Assembly: GCA_025266875.1 (NCBI GenBank)
Contig: JALLLT010000061.1
Span: 114,203-178,202 of the forward strand
DNA from: Fennellomyces sp. T-0311
Taxonomy: Eukaryota; Mucoromycota; Mucoromycetes; Mucorales; Lichtheimiaceae
Direction: 5' to 3'
DNA length: 64,000 nucleotides
In this document: in pieces, positions 33,654-45,400 of the stretch
Numbering within the stretch: the first letter of the stretch is position 1
Layout of the letters: every line of letters starts with the position of its first letter
Position numbers and translations under genes: made by a program
Notes under the pieces: model-generated
What the model saw: only the letters and a program-made list of their open reading frames with translations
The model's database searches: none
What the model was told of the DNA's origin: nothing

Positions 33654-36307
33654 GACCTCCTCTATTCAACACCAAAAATTACGTCAGAACCCAATGTCCA
33701 GTCACAAAAAATCAGACCAAGTGCTATTGCTTTGAAAAATCATCACTGAAAAATTGGCTAAGTGCTATGCATCATTAAAAAAATTAAGTGCTCTCAAACA
33801 AATATTTTATTCCATCACCTAACTTTGCCGAGAGGGCCGCGCGCTTGGATTCATTATTTTCTCTAGCTCACTATACATTCTTTTTTGTAGTACTATCATG
33901 CTTTCTAACTGGGCTGTGGTTGCTTTTGACTTGGATTTTGAAAGGATGTTATCAACTTGACTTTTTGAACGATCCAACTCAACCAGAAGGTCATGTCGAT
34001 ACTGTTGCTGTTGTTGTTGGTGTTGTTGCTGTTCTTCCAGAAGTGTCGCTGTTACTGTTGTTGTTGTTGCTGTGGGCGGTGGCGGAGGGGGTGCCGAGGA
34101 CAAGGGAAGTGCTGGACGCAGACACCTCGTGATGATGGGGAGGGTGGTATGCAGATTGACAAGGAAAATGTGCTTACACGGCTTCTTACGCATCTCAAAA
34201 TCTTGACAAGTACAACGCATCCGAAAACCATTACCAATAACTTCAGAGATCTTCAAAACATACAGATTATCACCAGAAAAGGATCGACAAGTAACCTATT
34301 GGTAAGAATATTATCGTAAGCCATCAGTATCCATGAGTTTATATATATACATACATGGTCGTTGTATATTTTTATCATCTGGTCAGCAATGAACGGCGAG
34401 ATTTTGCTTGCTTTTTTTCTTCTGTCCTCGGCATCTTTTGTAGCTGCAGTGTCTTTAATACCAGCCAGCACACAAACAACTTCGGCACGATAATCACGCT
34501 CTGCTAGTTGTGACAGTACATATATAACTCGATCAACACGGTGGTTGCGATTATATGGCAGATATCTTCGTTTGAGTTTACTGTGCCAGCTTTCAATCAA
34601 GTTGTTGGTGTGGAAGGTTGCGGTCTAAAGCATGAATACGTAAGTAAAACATCACAGTACATTAATACATTAACATACCGGTCTCCATGCCTTGCACCAA
34701 AGGATTCGTTTAGGTATCCAAAAGTCGAGTATGTATTTGTAAAAATCGATATGCAGATATTCGTCTCGCCATGTTTTGCCAAAGTTATCCCAAGCCAAAT
34801 CGAATTCTGCAGGTGTTTTACATTCCATCAATACATCCAGAGCAGCCCGCGCCTGACTTCTTTGTATCTTTGTATCTGCAGATGATATTGTACTTTTGAT
34901 CTAAATATATATGCATTAGTTCAATGATGAGCAACCATACAATGGTTAAAACATTACCTTTGACTTAATGTTTTTTTCCCAAGCACGCTTTATATGCCAA
35001 TGGCACAAATGAACTTGAACTTGGTCACCATAAACAGCACGAATGCTGGCTATCTCAACAGGGCTACAGTCAATCATAACTGTCTTTGGTGTAAAATGCA
35101 ATGAGTCACGGATCCACTGAAGCCATGTTTGCAAGTTTTCACTGTCTTCCTTGTCTGTGATCATGAACGCAAGTGGATACCCTCGACCAGTGATAGCGTT
35201 TCTGGCAACAATAGAAAAAAGATAAGCGTCGTCTTTGGAGTTGATGATCGATTTACAAGTCTTGTGCGTGGCATCAATGCATATCTCATTTGCTTCTTGA
35301 AGTAACTAAAACATATGTAAGTCCTACGAGTTCGACGTTATAATTCAATGTACCTTGACTTGGCGTGGTGATACCCACGATATAACAAATGTAGAATCCA
35401 TTATATGTTGCAATATACGATATCCTTGTGTGCTCAGCTCATGAAACCAGTTGATTACGCTGTCTTTATCGATTGGATGCTTTCTTGCTAACTTTGACTG
35501 CTTGTTCACGATGATATTGTTGACATGGTGGTGCTTTATACGTAACACTTCTGGCAAAGGACCAGTGCCATCCTCAAGCTAGATCCATATGTCAGTATCA
35601 AATAGAATAAAATGATCTATACTGTACTTACTGCTGTAAGCTGCTCCTCCGTCAGCCGCAACTGTTCTTGTATATTTTCCCAATCCAAATGATTGTCAAC
35701 ATGCTTTCGAATCCATTCAAGAGTTTTTTCAGGAAGTTTAGAGCAGACAGCATCGCTGATCTCAGTAGGATCGTGATTTTCATGCTTCCAGTGGTATTCG
35801 ACTTTGACTTTTCCATTCAAAAGGTACTTGGCAATATATCTCGCAGGACAACCAACTTTGATGGAGCTCTTTGACATTCGACGCTTCTTGTATGGCACAT
35901 TAGGATCGCGCGGGGGAGTGACTCTTCCATGGTCACAATAATATTCAATAGTTCTGAGGATGGACTTGGGGCGACCAGAACCGCGGGTACCAGGTGTACG
36001 GCATGCATCTGAAACCTCGGGTGGTTGATATTTGCGATGATTGTTGAAGGTGCCATGCTGCTTAGGATTCTCCTCAACCCACGCGTCAAACAACGCAACA
36101 GTATCGAATATATGTTCGAATTTGAGCGAAGGGTAGTTGGGATAGACGCGGATGAGGTACCCGAGGTCTTCAGATGCAGAGGCCATGGGGGTAAAAACAC
36201 GATAAACGCGTAGAGGCCTAGATGCAGGCAATGGGACTTCCAAAAAATTTTCCCTCTATGACGCGAAGTGGGTTCTGACGTAATTTTTGGTGTTAAATAA
36301 CAGACTC
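33654..36307 (-). mobile_element. Mutator-like element (MULE), 2654 bp, apparently complete
   Basis: Inverted ends with a perfect 26-bp core at 33668-33693 and 36269-36294 (AACACCAAAAATTACGTCAG then AACCCA) plus weaker matches out to the tips. It is flanked by the perfect 10-bp duplication GGTGGCTCAT (33644-33653 and 36308-36317), within the 8-11 bp usual for MULEs. Deleting the element and one duplicate restores the DIRS RT frame exactly (ELGWL joined to INYSK). It carries one transposase gene on the minus strand. Confidence 0.92.
33819..36243 (-). CDS. MULE transposase with SWIM zinc finger, 6 exons, open throughout
   Basis: Cut-and-paste DDE transposase of the Mutator superfamily. Exons: 36243-35632, 35578-35354, 35305-34958, 34900-34679, 34624-34355 and 34295-33819; the introns are GT..AG and 46-60 nt, and the total of 2154 nt gives 717 aa with no stop. 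The N-terminal region has a Cys/His-rich FLYWCH/FAR1-like part (IEYYCDHGRV..GCPARYIAKY..VEYHWKHENHDP). Catalytic residues: D in EICIDATHK, D in KTVMIDCSPVE with downstream HLCHWHIKRAW (C-X2-H), and E in TNNLIESWHSKLK. The SWIM finger is CTCQDFEMRKKPCKHIFLV (C-X-C..C-X-H). The C-terminus has proline and glutamine runs. A second ATG at 36183 (MASASEDLG) is an equally possible start. Confidence 0.88.
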
Positions 36308-37029
36308 GGTGGCTCATCAACTACAGCAAGTCGCAGCTCCAGCCGTCACAGCAGATCGAACATCTCGGATACAAGTTGGATACGACCATGATGACCACCC
36401 AACTCCTGGGCTCCAAAGTCCGAGATATTCGCCGGTCAATTGCTCAATTGCTTGCTCATCCATGCCAATCTCCCCGGAAGGTACACAGTCTGACCATGCG
36501 GATCAGGGCTGCCACGATCGCGATTTTTCCAGTCCATCTGTACACCCAGGCGCTGATGCGTTTCAAGAATCGCCTAGTTCGTCAACCCTCGGATTGGGAT
36601 CGTCCCTGTCTCCTGCCTTCGGATTGTCTCGAGGAACTCTGCTTGTGGCACAAGAATCTGGCACTTTGGAACGGCCGCTCGTTGCTGACCCCTTCTTCAC
36701 AGCACCAGCTCATGGTGGATGCCAGCGACAAGGGTTGGGGGGTGGTTCTTCAGGGAAATACAATTCAAGGTTTGTGGACGGACCAAGAACGGCAGCAATC
36801 CATCAACTGGCGCGAGTTGAGGGCCATCCAGTTAGCACTCCAAACCTTTTGTCATCTGCGTCATACGACCATTCTCATCCGATCGGACAACATGACGGCC
36901 ACCGCATATGTCAACAAGCAAGGCAGCACTCGCTCAATATCGTTGAGCAACTTGGCGACCAAGCTCTGGGAGATGTGCCTCGCGCGGGGCCTTCACATCC
37001 GGGCACAACATATCCAAGGCATCAACAAC

Positions 37030-37208
37030 TGTCGTATCCAGTGGTATCGGGAGACAAATGAGTTGTATCTGGTGTAACATGCGGTAGCTTAAGAATAGAC
37101 TATTTTCAATTTGTGTTTCTCTCTCTCTTTTCCGGAATAAATCTCTCCTATAAAGAGTCTCACGAATTACTTCGTCCACACACACACATAACCACACCAA
37201 ACACTTCA
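37030..37208 (+). repeat. 5' LTR of element E
   Basis: 179 bp, TGTCGTATCCAG..AAACACTTCA. Differs from the 3' LTR at a few positions (for example tatcgggag versus tatcaggag, ttttccgg versus ttttctgg). Contains AATAAA and ctataaag, followed by TCTCACGAATT at 37158-37168, the proposed primer source. Confidence 0.85.
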
Positions 37209-37222
37209 TTTTTTTTTCGTGA
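37209..37222 (+). other. Probable primer-binding site of element E (self-priming type)
   Basis: After the LTR comes T9 and then CGTGA; TTCGTGA (37216-37222) is the exact complement of TCACGAA in the LTR (37160-37166). There is no TGG that would pair with a tRNA 3' CCA. Confidence 0.5.
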
Positions 37223-37571
37223 ATTCTCTCACCTCAACACCCAATACCAACATGAACGTCAACGATCTTGTCAACACTCCTGCCACCGCCAACACCAACA
37301 ATGCCAATGGTTCCCACGCCAACGGCACCCCCAATCTGGTCGCCACCCCACTCGTTGTTGGGCAGTTTTCCCTCAACACTGCCTTGCCACCCATGGTACA
37401 GCAACCAATGTACTTTGGTGGGCAGCAGGCCACCCAGCAGCAGCAAGCCTCGCCGCAACCGTCGCCTCAACAGCAACCGTTGCAACAGCAAGCAGCTGAC
37501 CCTCAAGTCGTCCATGACGTCTGGGAGCAGTTTGTGCAACAGCAGCTGCAACAGCAACCCGCTTGGGAGCA

Positions 37572-37941
37572 TGTCGTATCCTACACCTTCCCACAGAGAA
37601 TGCCTTCTTGTTTCAGTCTCAGACACATCCATTCTATTCGTTCTTTCGACGGCACCAACCGTACGTCATCCATTGGTTCAGTTTCTGCCAACATCTGTCG
37701 GAAACCACTTTGATCTAGATTAGGACATCAAAGGACTCATCGAGTTTACCCGAAACATGGATAAGTTACTTAACAGGACGCTCGTCCTATATCGCCGCCT
37801 AAACATGGATTCGGAACATCACCAAGAAGCGTTCATCCCGACCGCTTCAACAATATAAATATCTGAGTAGTTTGTCATCAATAAAAACATCTTTAATTCG
37901 GTCTCGCACTTTCACATCTGATCTTATTTGAGAATATCACA
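37572..37941 (+). repeat. 5' LTR of element F
   Basis: TGTCGTATCCTACACC..GAGAATATCACA, with TATAAATA (about 37853), AATAAA (about 37880) and TCTCGCACTTT at 37902. It is followed by T9 and TGCGAAC (37951-37957). A truncated third copy lies at 59242. Confidence 0.9.
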
Positions 37942-39196
37942 TTTTTTTTTTGCGAACTCCTTTGACACTCTACTTTTTTTACCTACCTTACTTCTTCTTA
38001 CTACCTGCCAAGTTTCCACCATGTCTTCCTCCACTGGTTCCAACTCTTCCTCCTCGGTCTCCATGCAGGCCATCGCCTCCACTGCCATCGGTGAGCTCAG
38101 GGATGAGCTTGCTCGCATCACTTGCGAGTTTACCCAGGCCATTGCTCGCAACGCTCCAGAAGCTGACGCCATCAAGGCCCGTATGGTTCGCCTCGAAGAG
38201 GCAATCGCGGCCACTGTCACTGCCCAGTCGCTCTTTGCTCCCTCCACTTCGGTCCCCACCGAACGCTCTGGCCGTGCGCCTACCAACCTTCCTTGTTTCC
38301 AGTGGGCTGGTTATGTTTAGAAGCCTTCCTCGACCACCTTCCCCACTTTGTCGGACTGCCTCACCAAGTTCGAAGACGTTGTCCGTGGCGACGACTTTGA
38401 TTTGGATCGTACTTGGCCCCGTTTCGTTCCCATGCTGCTCTCTCCAGAGCACCGTTCTTGGTTCTCCGTGAACCTCGAGCCCCACATGAATGAGCCTTGG
38501 TCCTTTGCCCGCGCCCATCTCATTGAGGATCTCGATGTTGACGAAGCTGACCGCATTGCCGAGCTGACCGAGCAGCTGATGGATATCCGCATGCTCGAGA
38601 ATGAGACCGTTGCCTTGTTCACGGCACGTTTCGAGAAACTCCGGCGCAATGCGAAGGCCGCGGATGACTTCGTTATGGTCAATAAGTATATTGACGCTTT
38701 GGTTCCTGACCTGCAGGACCGGGTGTACACCGCTCGTGCTGGTCTTCCTGGGGATCAGAAGAACACCTTGGCCGGGATTTCGTCTCTTGCTCTCTCCTTG
38801 GAGAAAGGAGCGAAGAAGGCTCGCAACCGCTTGGCCAACCGCCAACGTGGGTCTTCCCATCCTGTTTCTTCTGCTGGTCCTTCGTCTTCCTCTTCCTCCT
38901 CCTCTTCAGCTGCTGCTTCTTCTCGTGGTTCTTCTTCTCGTGGTCCGTCGTCCTCTCAGGATGCCAAACGCCGTCGCGTTGACCGAGGTTCGCATTTTTG
39001 CGAAGTCCATGGTCGCTGTGGCCACGACACCATCGACTGCCAAGCTCGGGCTAAGATTTTAGCTCAAGGTCCTGTTGGCTCCGCAGCTTCGATGCACAAT
39101 CCGTTCCGTGGTTCGTCGTCTTCTTCTGCTTCCTCTTCTGCTGGTCCTTCTTCAGGTTCCTCTTCCTCTTCCTCTTCTCGTGCTTCTCGCGGCAAC

Positions 39197-39616
39197 TGTT
39201 AAATCAGAGAGAAGCAAGTGTAAAAGACAAATATGTCAACGAGACTCAAAAAGGTAACTGATTTATTTCATATGTTTTGCTCTCTCTATTTATAATAAAT
39301 GCTTATCCATGATGGGATTTCCTTAAGCCGATGCTTCCGTGAGTGATGTGTAATGTCAACCTTATTATCATTGAGCAGTTACGGATCGTGATGATTGATA
39401 GGATGAATGCTGACAGAGCATATCCGTGAAGAGACGTGTTGACCAGAAGGTCGTGTCTATGAGTAACCTGATTGGCTGAGTATTTGGTAAGCATGAAGCT
39501 CTACGTTCCGATGTCGGAAGTGGGAAGCGGCGGTAAGGATGGAAAGCTCTTATTCGCTGACGGGCAACGTATATGACAAAGAAGCTTGTTAGGGTGTGTT
39601 CATGTTGGATACAACA
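39197..39616 (-). mobile_element. Solo LTR, family G copy 1
   Basis: 420 bp; on the minus strand it starts TGTTGTATCC and ends GATTTAACA. Perfect duplication GCAAC (39192-39196 and 39617-39621). The insertion splits the zinc-knuckle region of F gag, and removal restores the frame. TATAAATAGAGAG followed by TCTCGTTGACA reads on the minus strand, like the promoter block of E, F and I. Confidence 0.88.
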
Positions 39617-41799
39617 GCAACCTCTGTCATAAGTGTGGTGCCCCTTGGGTCCCCAATCACAAGTGCACCTCGGTTGCCATTCGTTCTTCGGACGTCGTCG
39701 ACACCATGCCTCCTCCAAAGAAGGATGATGACGATGACAACGGCGACCCAGACATTGTCATGTCGGATTTGGATTTGGCCGTTGGGCCTTGCACAGATTG
39801 TAAGTCTACACAGTCTTCACATGAGTTTTCCTTTGAGAACACACGCTCATATTACATTCCTATCTTTCTAGAAGGACACAAGTTCCTTGCGCTCCTCGAC
39901 CCTGGTGCCACCCATAGCACTGTGTCTTTGTCGTTGTGCCGGCAAATGGGTTGGCAAGTAGAGCCTCGTTCCGGTCAAGTGCACACTGCACATAAGGACA
40001 CACTTGTACCTAGAATAGGAGTGACAAAAAATAAATTACATGTTTCTTGCAACAACAAAGCTATCCGCCATCACTTTGAAGTGTTTAACTTACATGGTAA
40101 CGCTGAGATTTCCATTGGTAATGACATCAAACATCACTTCGGTATTTTCATTGGTAACCTTCCTTATTGCTGGCACCGGCCGGGAATTCTCAGAGATCTG
40201 CCTACCATGCCTGATGAGTACGTGCCAAATAACAGCCCAGTAGGCAACGATAAGCAACACCAAGACTTTCTGGATGCTATTGCCCCTTACCTGGATGCTA
40301 ATGCCGCTATTCCAAAGGATGCTTACTGTACGATGCCGGAAGCAGTTGTGCGGTTACCCACACCTCCAGGCAAAGTCGCTTACTGCTCGCCATACCGAGT
40401 TGCAGAAGCTTTGAAACCTGTTTTACACAAACAGATTAACGAATGGTTAGAAGCTGGTGTGATCGCTGAATCCCCCACTTACACACCGTTCAATAGTGGT
40501 TTGACATGTGTTCCTAAACGCGATCCCTCTACCGGTGAACCCATTGCCTATAGGTGGTGCATGGACGTGCGACACATTAATGCCATGTTAGACGACTACA
40601 ACTTCCCTATGCGGGACATACCTTCCATTTTCGCCTCGTTATCGGGTAACACAGTGTTTAGCGTTTGCGATGTAACTGCTGCTTTCAATACTATGCCTAT
40701 TCTACCCGAGGATCAGTTCAAGCTCGGCATGATTGTCGATAAGACTTGTTACATCTGGAAGCGCGCCTGTTTTGGATTAAAAATCCTTCCGGAACAATGG
40801 AGTGCCTTGCTCACCAAGCTGACTCATGATCTTCCATTTGTGCAAACGTATCTTGACGATTGTATTGTGGCGTCGCCAGACCTGGAGACACATAAGAAGC
40901 ACGTTAGCATTCTGATCCAACGATTGACATCTGTGAACCTTACCTTAAACAGGAAGAAGTGCCATTTTGCCCAGAAGTGTGTTTACTTGTTAGGATACCA
41001 GATTTCGGCTTTGGGTATTGCTTTAGACCCTCGCAAAGTCTCCAACGTTCTTGATTGGCTCCGGCCTCAGACCGGCCGTGATGTGCAAAGCTTCTTAGGC
41101 TTATGCAATTTCTTTCGCTCCTTTTTGCCTCGCGCTGCAGAGTTGATGCGGCCACTCGACCGGCTGCGAAACGCTCGTTCACTTGATGGTCTTTGGACTA
41201 TGAAGCACACGAAAGCTTTCGAACGGTTGAAAGAGGTACTTTCACGAGCTCCTGTTCTCAGCCATGTTGACACCCAGCATGATTTTCACCTTGCAACAGA
41301 CGCTAGCAACACTTCCATCGGGGGGATGCTTTTCCAAGTCATTAACAATCAATATCGTTACATTGGTTTCGTGGCTCGAGCACTCACTTCTAGTGAATCC
41401 CGTTACGGAACGACAAAACGCGAATTGCTTTCAATCGTATATTGCCTACAGAAATGGCGTCAGTGGTTATGGGGTTCACGTAGATCATTCACGGTTTATA
41501 CCGACCATCGCGCGCTTACATTTCTTCACACTCAACCCGTTGCCAACGCCATGATGGTTAACTGGCACGATGTGATAGGCGAATTTTCATTTAAGGTCGT
41601 GCACATTCCTGGCATCCAGAATTTGCTGCCTGATTACTTGAGTCGTTTGTTCTCGGAACCATTGGACAGCGACAACAACAGGAAAACCCCTGGCAACCAG
41701 GATGAAAACTCTTTACCAGCAGACGCACAGTCACCTGTGTTACGCATGAGTCAAGTGACCAACACTGCTGACATGATTACACCACCAGAGGATGCACGG

Positions 41800-42330
41800 T
41801 GTTACGACGTTTTTGGTTCTCAAGGGAAGCTGATAGTCATTGTGACACTAACTTCCTAATTAAGTTCAGATAAATGTCAAGTCCAGACATATATCAAAAT
41901 CCAAATACTTGCCAAGATCCAGATTCTGTCCAATATCCAGATATGATCGAAAATCTATATTTTATAAAAAGTCCAGATATAAGAAATTGTATAGACTAGA
42001 TAAGTGTCTGAGGAAAGGTATAAATAGAGCGTGTCAGTTATCTGTAAAGCTTAGTTCTTCCCAACATAAAGTTTTCTCTACATAAACTTCTTTTTATTTA
42101 AACCTTCTGTCCTATCTCATCGAGAATCGACAATTGATAATTCCTTTTTAGGATATCACCGCAGTTTGGCAACGAATATAAGACCAATTCTTGAAGAACT
42201 CCTGCGTATATTAACACTAACTTTTATAGGTTACTAACTCTTACATAGAATCTTGATAAGAAATAATTTGAGACAATTCGTTATTGTCAAATTTTAGTTG
42301 TGTCCAAGTCATACAAAAACCGACATAACA
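41800..42330 (+). repeat. 5' LTR of element H
   Basis: 531 bp, TGTTACGACG..GACATAACA, with repeated tccaga/atatccagat motifs in U3 and TATAAATAGAGCG at about 42020. It is identical by eye to the copy at 50501. Confidence 0.92.
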
Positions 42331-42333
42331 TCT

Positions 42334-42352
42334 TGGTGCTCACTACAGGGGC
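42334..42352 (+). other. tRNA-type primer-binding site of element H
   Basis: TGGTGCTCACTACAGGGGC begins 3 nt after the LTR. It would pair with a tRNA 3' end ..GTGAGCACCA. I do not assign the tRNA. Confidence 0.55.
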
Positions 42353-42485
42353 AGTTTAAAAAAGTAAAGTGCTCTTGCTAATTAAGAATATAGTTCGATA
42401 TTCCGTCACATCGCCGACGTCGACATAAATTCAGAATAACCCAACGAAGACTAAAACTAAGGCTAAAAACAAGCGAACAAACAGC

Positions 42486-45400
42486 ATGCCAGAATCATCT
42501 GAAGAAATTAAGAAAGAAATTGTAACTACAGGACAAGTCGCAACAGCACCATCACCTGTGTTGGTTAGCACTAATAGCGCATGCTTTAAACCTAAGCTGA
42601 TCGACTTCTGTGGTTATGAAGGCGAAGACTTCCGCCATTTCAAAGAAACGTTAGAATCTTATTTTATAATTACAAATGTATCGGACAGTGCTCGTAAAGC
42701 CGATATTTTAATGGCTCAGTTAAAGAAGTATGCTCGAATTTACCTGCAAGTCAAAACAAGAACCAATCATAAACTCAAGGTTCAGTACGATGAGCTCATT
42801 AAACTTCTCGAAGAAGAATACCTCACCGAAGACATTATCGAGCAATACAAGGATGCGTTCTTCAGATTAAAGCAAGGAGAAAGTGAATCACCGCGTACCT
42901 TTCTTGCTCGAGTTTATCAAGGAGCTGAGCTAGCTAATTTAAGTGGAAGAGAAGGCGCTATTCTAGTAGAAACACAATTTAAGAACGGACTTTTGCCACG
43001 TGTGAGAAAACACTGCCAAACGCAGAATGCCTCTAGTTTTGATCAATATAAATTATGTGCTTATGGGTATTGGAGAGGACAGCATGGAACAGTATTGTAT
43101 CCTCAAGATAATCCATTTGTACCTATGAAAGAGGAAGAAAAAATACCTCCGGCATGGTATGATAGACTTCCTCCGTCTAAAGATGCATTAGATCGAGCTA
43201 GAGCTCATGCACTTCGAGTACCCGCTTATAATCCAGGAACTGAATCGCCCACAATAGAATCCTTAACCCGACAAATGCAAAGCCTTGAATTATATCAACA
43301 TGAATCGACTAATAATGCATATGGTGCCTCTGTCCATCAACGTCCGCAATTGGGTCACCATGGTGATAGTGAACTTGAAGCGATAATTCGTAGGATAATA
43401 CAAGAAGAAAATAGGAAATCCGTAGACTTCCGCAATCAGAATTATAATCGCCCACGTCGCTTTAACAACTATAGGCCGCAATATCAGAACAATTATAGGA
43501 ATGGTAGAATAAATGAGGAGCCAATTGCGCGTGACACTCAACCCAACCGTCAAAACAACTATAGAACGAATCTCCCATCCGGTTTCCAGCAGAATTACTC
43601 GCCTAACAGGGAACAGTATCGAGCTCGCCCAAACTCGCCCGCAGGAACTATAGCTGCTTTGGTGGAAGAAGAAGAGTTCAAGCTTTCACAACAAAAATAT
43701 ACGTCTTTAGGCTACGGAAGCAATGGAGAATATGACGAATATTTCGAACTTGAAAGGAACGAGTATGACGAAGATGAGACTGACGAGTCAGATGACGAAG
43801 AATTTTATCAGACAGAAACTGAGGAATTATATCCTGCTCGCGAATTGCGACCAAGAAATGATTCAGGTAAAGTAAAAAAGATTGACAATCCGTTAAAGAA
43901 AGTAGCCTTCCAAGAATTACCTTTACGACGCAAAAAGAAAAATCGGGACAACTACACAACAACAAATATCGGAAGGACAGTTCCGACCGTCACACATGAA
44001 ATTGCAGCGAATGAAAATACTCCTCCAATTGCTAACATGGAAATAGACCCCAAGGAAAGGGAGAATTTACCACAGCCGCCTCCAGTAACTGCCTTCGGTA
44101 AAACGGGATTTACACGTGAAGAAACGCCTATTTGGCGAACCACTACTAAAAAGGCGCCTGTTGGTAGGCAATGGACTAAATTTAGGAACGAATTTGAAAG
44201 GATGGATTTGGATTCCCCCTCTTCTGATAATACTACCCGAATAAGTCATAAGACAAATACTGAAGTAGTCGATTTGACAAAACCTCAGCGAGGGAAAGAT
44301 AAGGTTTCACGACCGAAGGCTCCACAAACATCGAAGAAGACACCGGGTCCAAAGAAAAGTACTAAGGCGCCTGCTAAACGACGAGCTGCAGGTGGACGCA
44401 TATATACAGCGGCACAAAAGAAAATTCCTTATAATATTTCAGCCGACGTTTTAAACAGATCTGCTGATATAAGTGTAGGGCAATTGATTTCTATTGCCCC
44501 CTCTTTGAGAAGACACTTAATAACGGCTTGTAGAGAATCAAGGACGTTGGCTGTGTTAGACAATCAAGGGCCAGATCTTACATCATCATATACAACGGCT
44601 CTTTATGCAAACTTTGTGATACACTCCGTCCCAGTCAAGGCGCTTATTGATTCAGGCGCTTCAAAGACTTGCCTTTCAAAAGCATTCATAGACCGTCTTG
44701 GACTACGAATTACGAATCCATCTACTGCAGTATTTTTATTAGGAAATGGCGATCGGCAAGCCTCCTTGGGCTCTATTGCTAATGTACCACTGAGGCCTAA
44801 CTCTTCAGACCCAGTGCCCATAACCATTGAGGTACTCCCAGATTGCCCGGTGGATTTGATTGTTGGAAATAATTGGTTATCAAAGGCTCGTGCTCGCATT
44901 GACTACGAGTCCAAGAAATTATGGATAAATCATGGTATAACACGATCGATTCCTATAAGCTGCGAAAGACAGTCTCCTAAGGGAATTGCTTATACTTCAG
45001 TAGAAAACACAGAGGAAGAATCAGATTCAGAATATTCAACAGACTCATCTAGTGATTCCGAAATTATTATGGGACCAGATGTAGAGTTTGAATCTGATAG
45101 CAAACATTCTTCACCGTTAGATGAAATGTTGGCTTCAGAATATTGGCTGGGTGAAGAATTATTTACCATAAAAGATGATATTCCTTTGGATACCAACTTT
45201 TGCGACGATAAAATAAGAGTTGACACCAGAGAAGATATCCACCTAGAGCCAGATTCTTATTATACATATGAGGTTCCAATAAGTGAACGAATATATAATA
45301 CTTATGTGTTCGAAAATAACGGAACCTTAGGACTTGGAATAGATGTGTATAGTGGAATCCTGTACGAAAACGAAAATTCCTACCGTGTAACGATTTTGAA

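Larger units (their letters stand above)
32824..37029 (+). pseudogene. DIRS-like element 2, reverse transcriptase-RNase H, broken
   Basis: The pol frame overlaps the end of gag (VGGRLQRFHRAWQRLTDSKW), meets TGA at 33055-33057, and continues through RT: HRPIFNLKRLNTYL, VSCDLQDCFLHILIH and the active-site motif AYLDDWLLMA. The frame is interrupted by a MULE (33654-36307) and resumes at 36318 as INYSKSQLQPSQQIEHLGYK. RNase H follows with VDASDKGWGV, NWRELRAIQLAL and RSDNMTATAYVNKQG (catalytic D, E, D). The gene stops at QGINN, where LTR E begins (37030); the rest and the tyrosine recombinase expected in DIRS elements are missing. The TGA sits where an Arg codon is expected. Confidence 0.85.
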
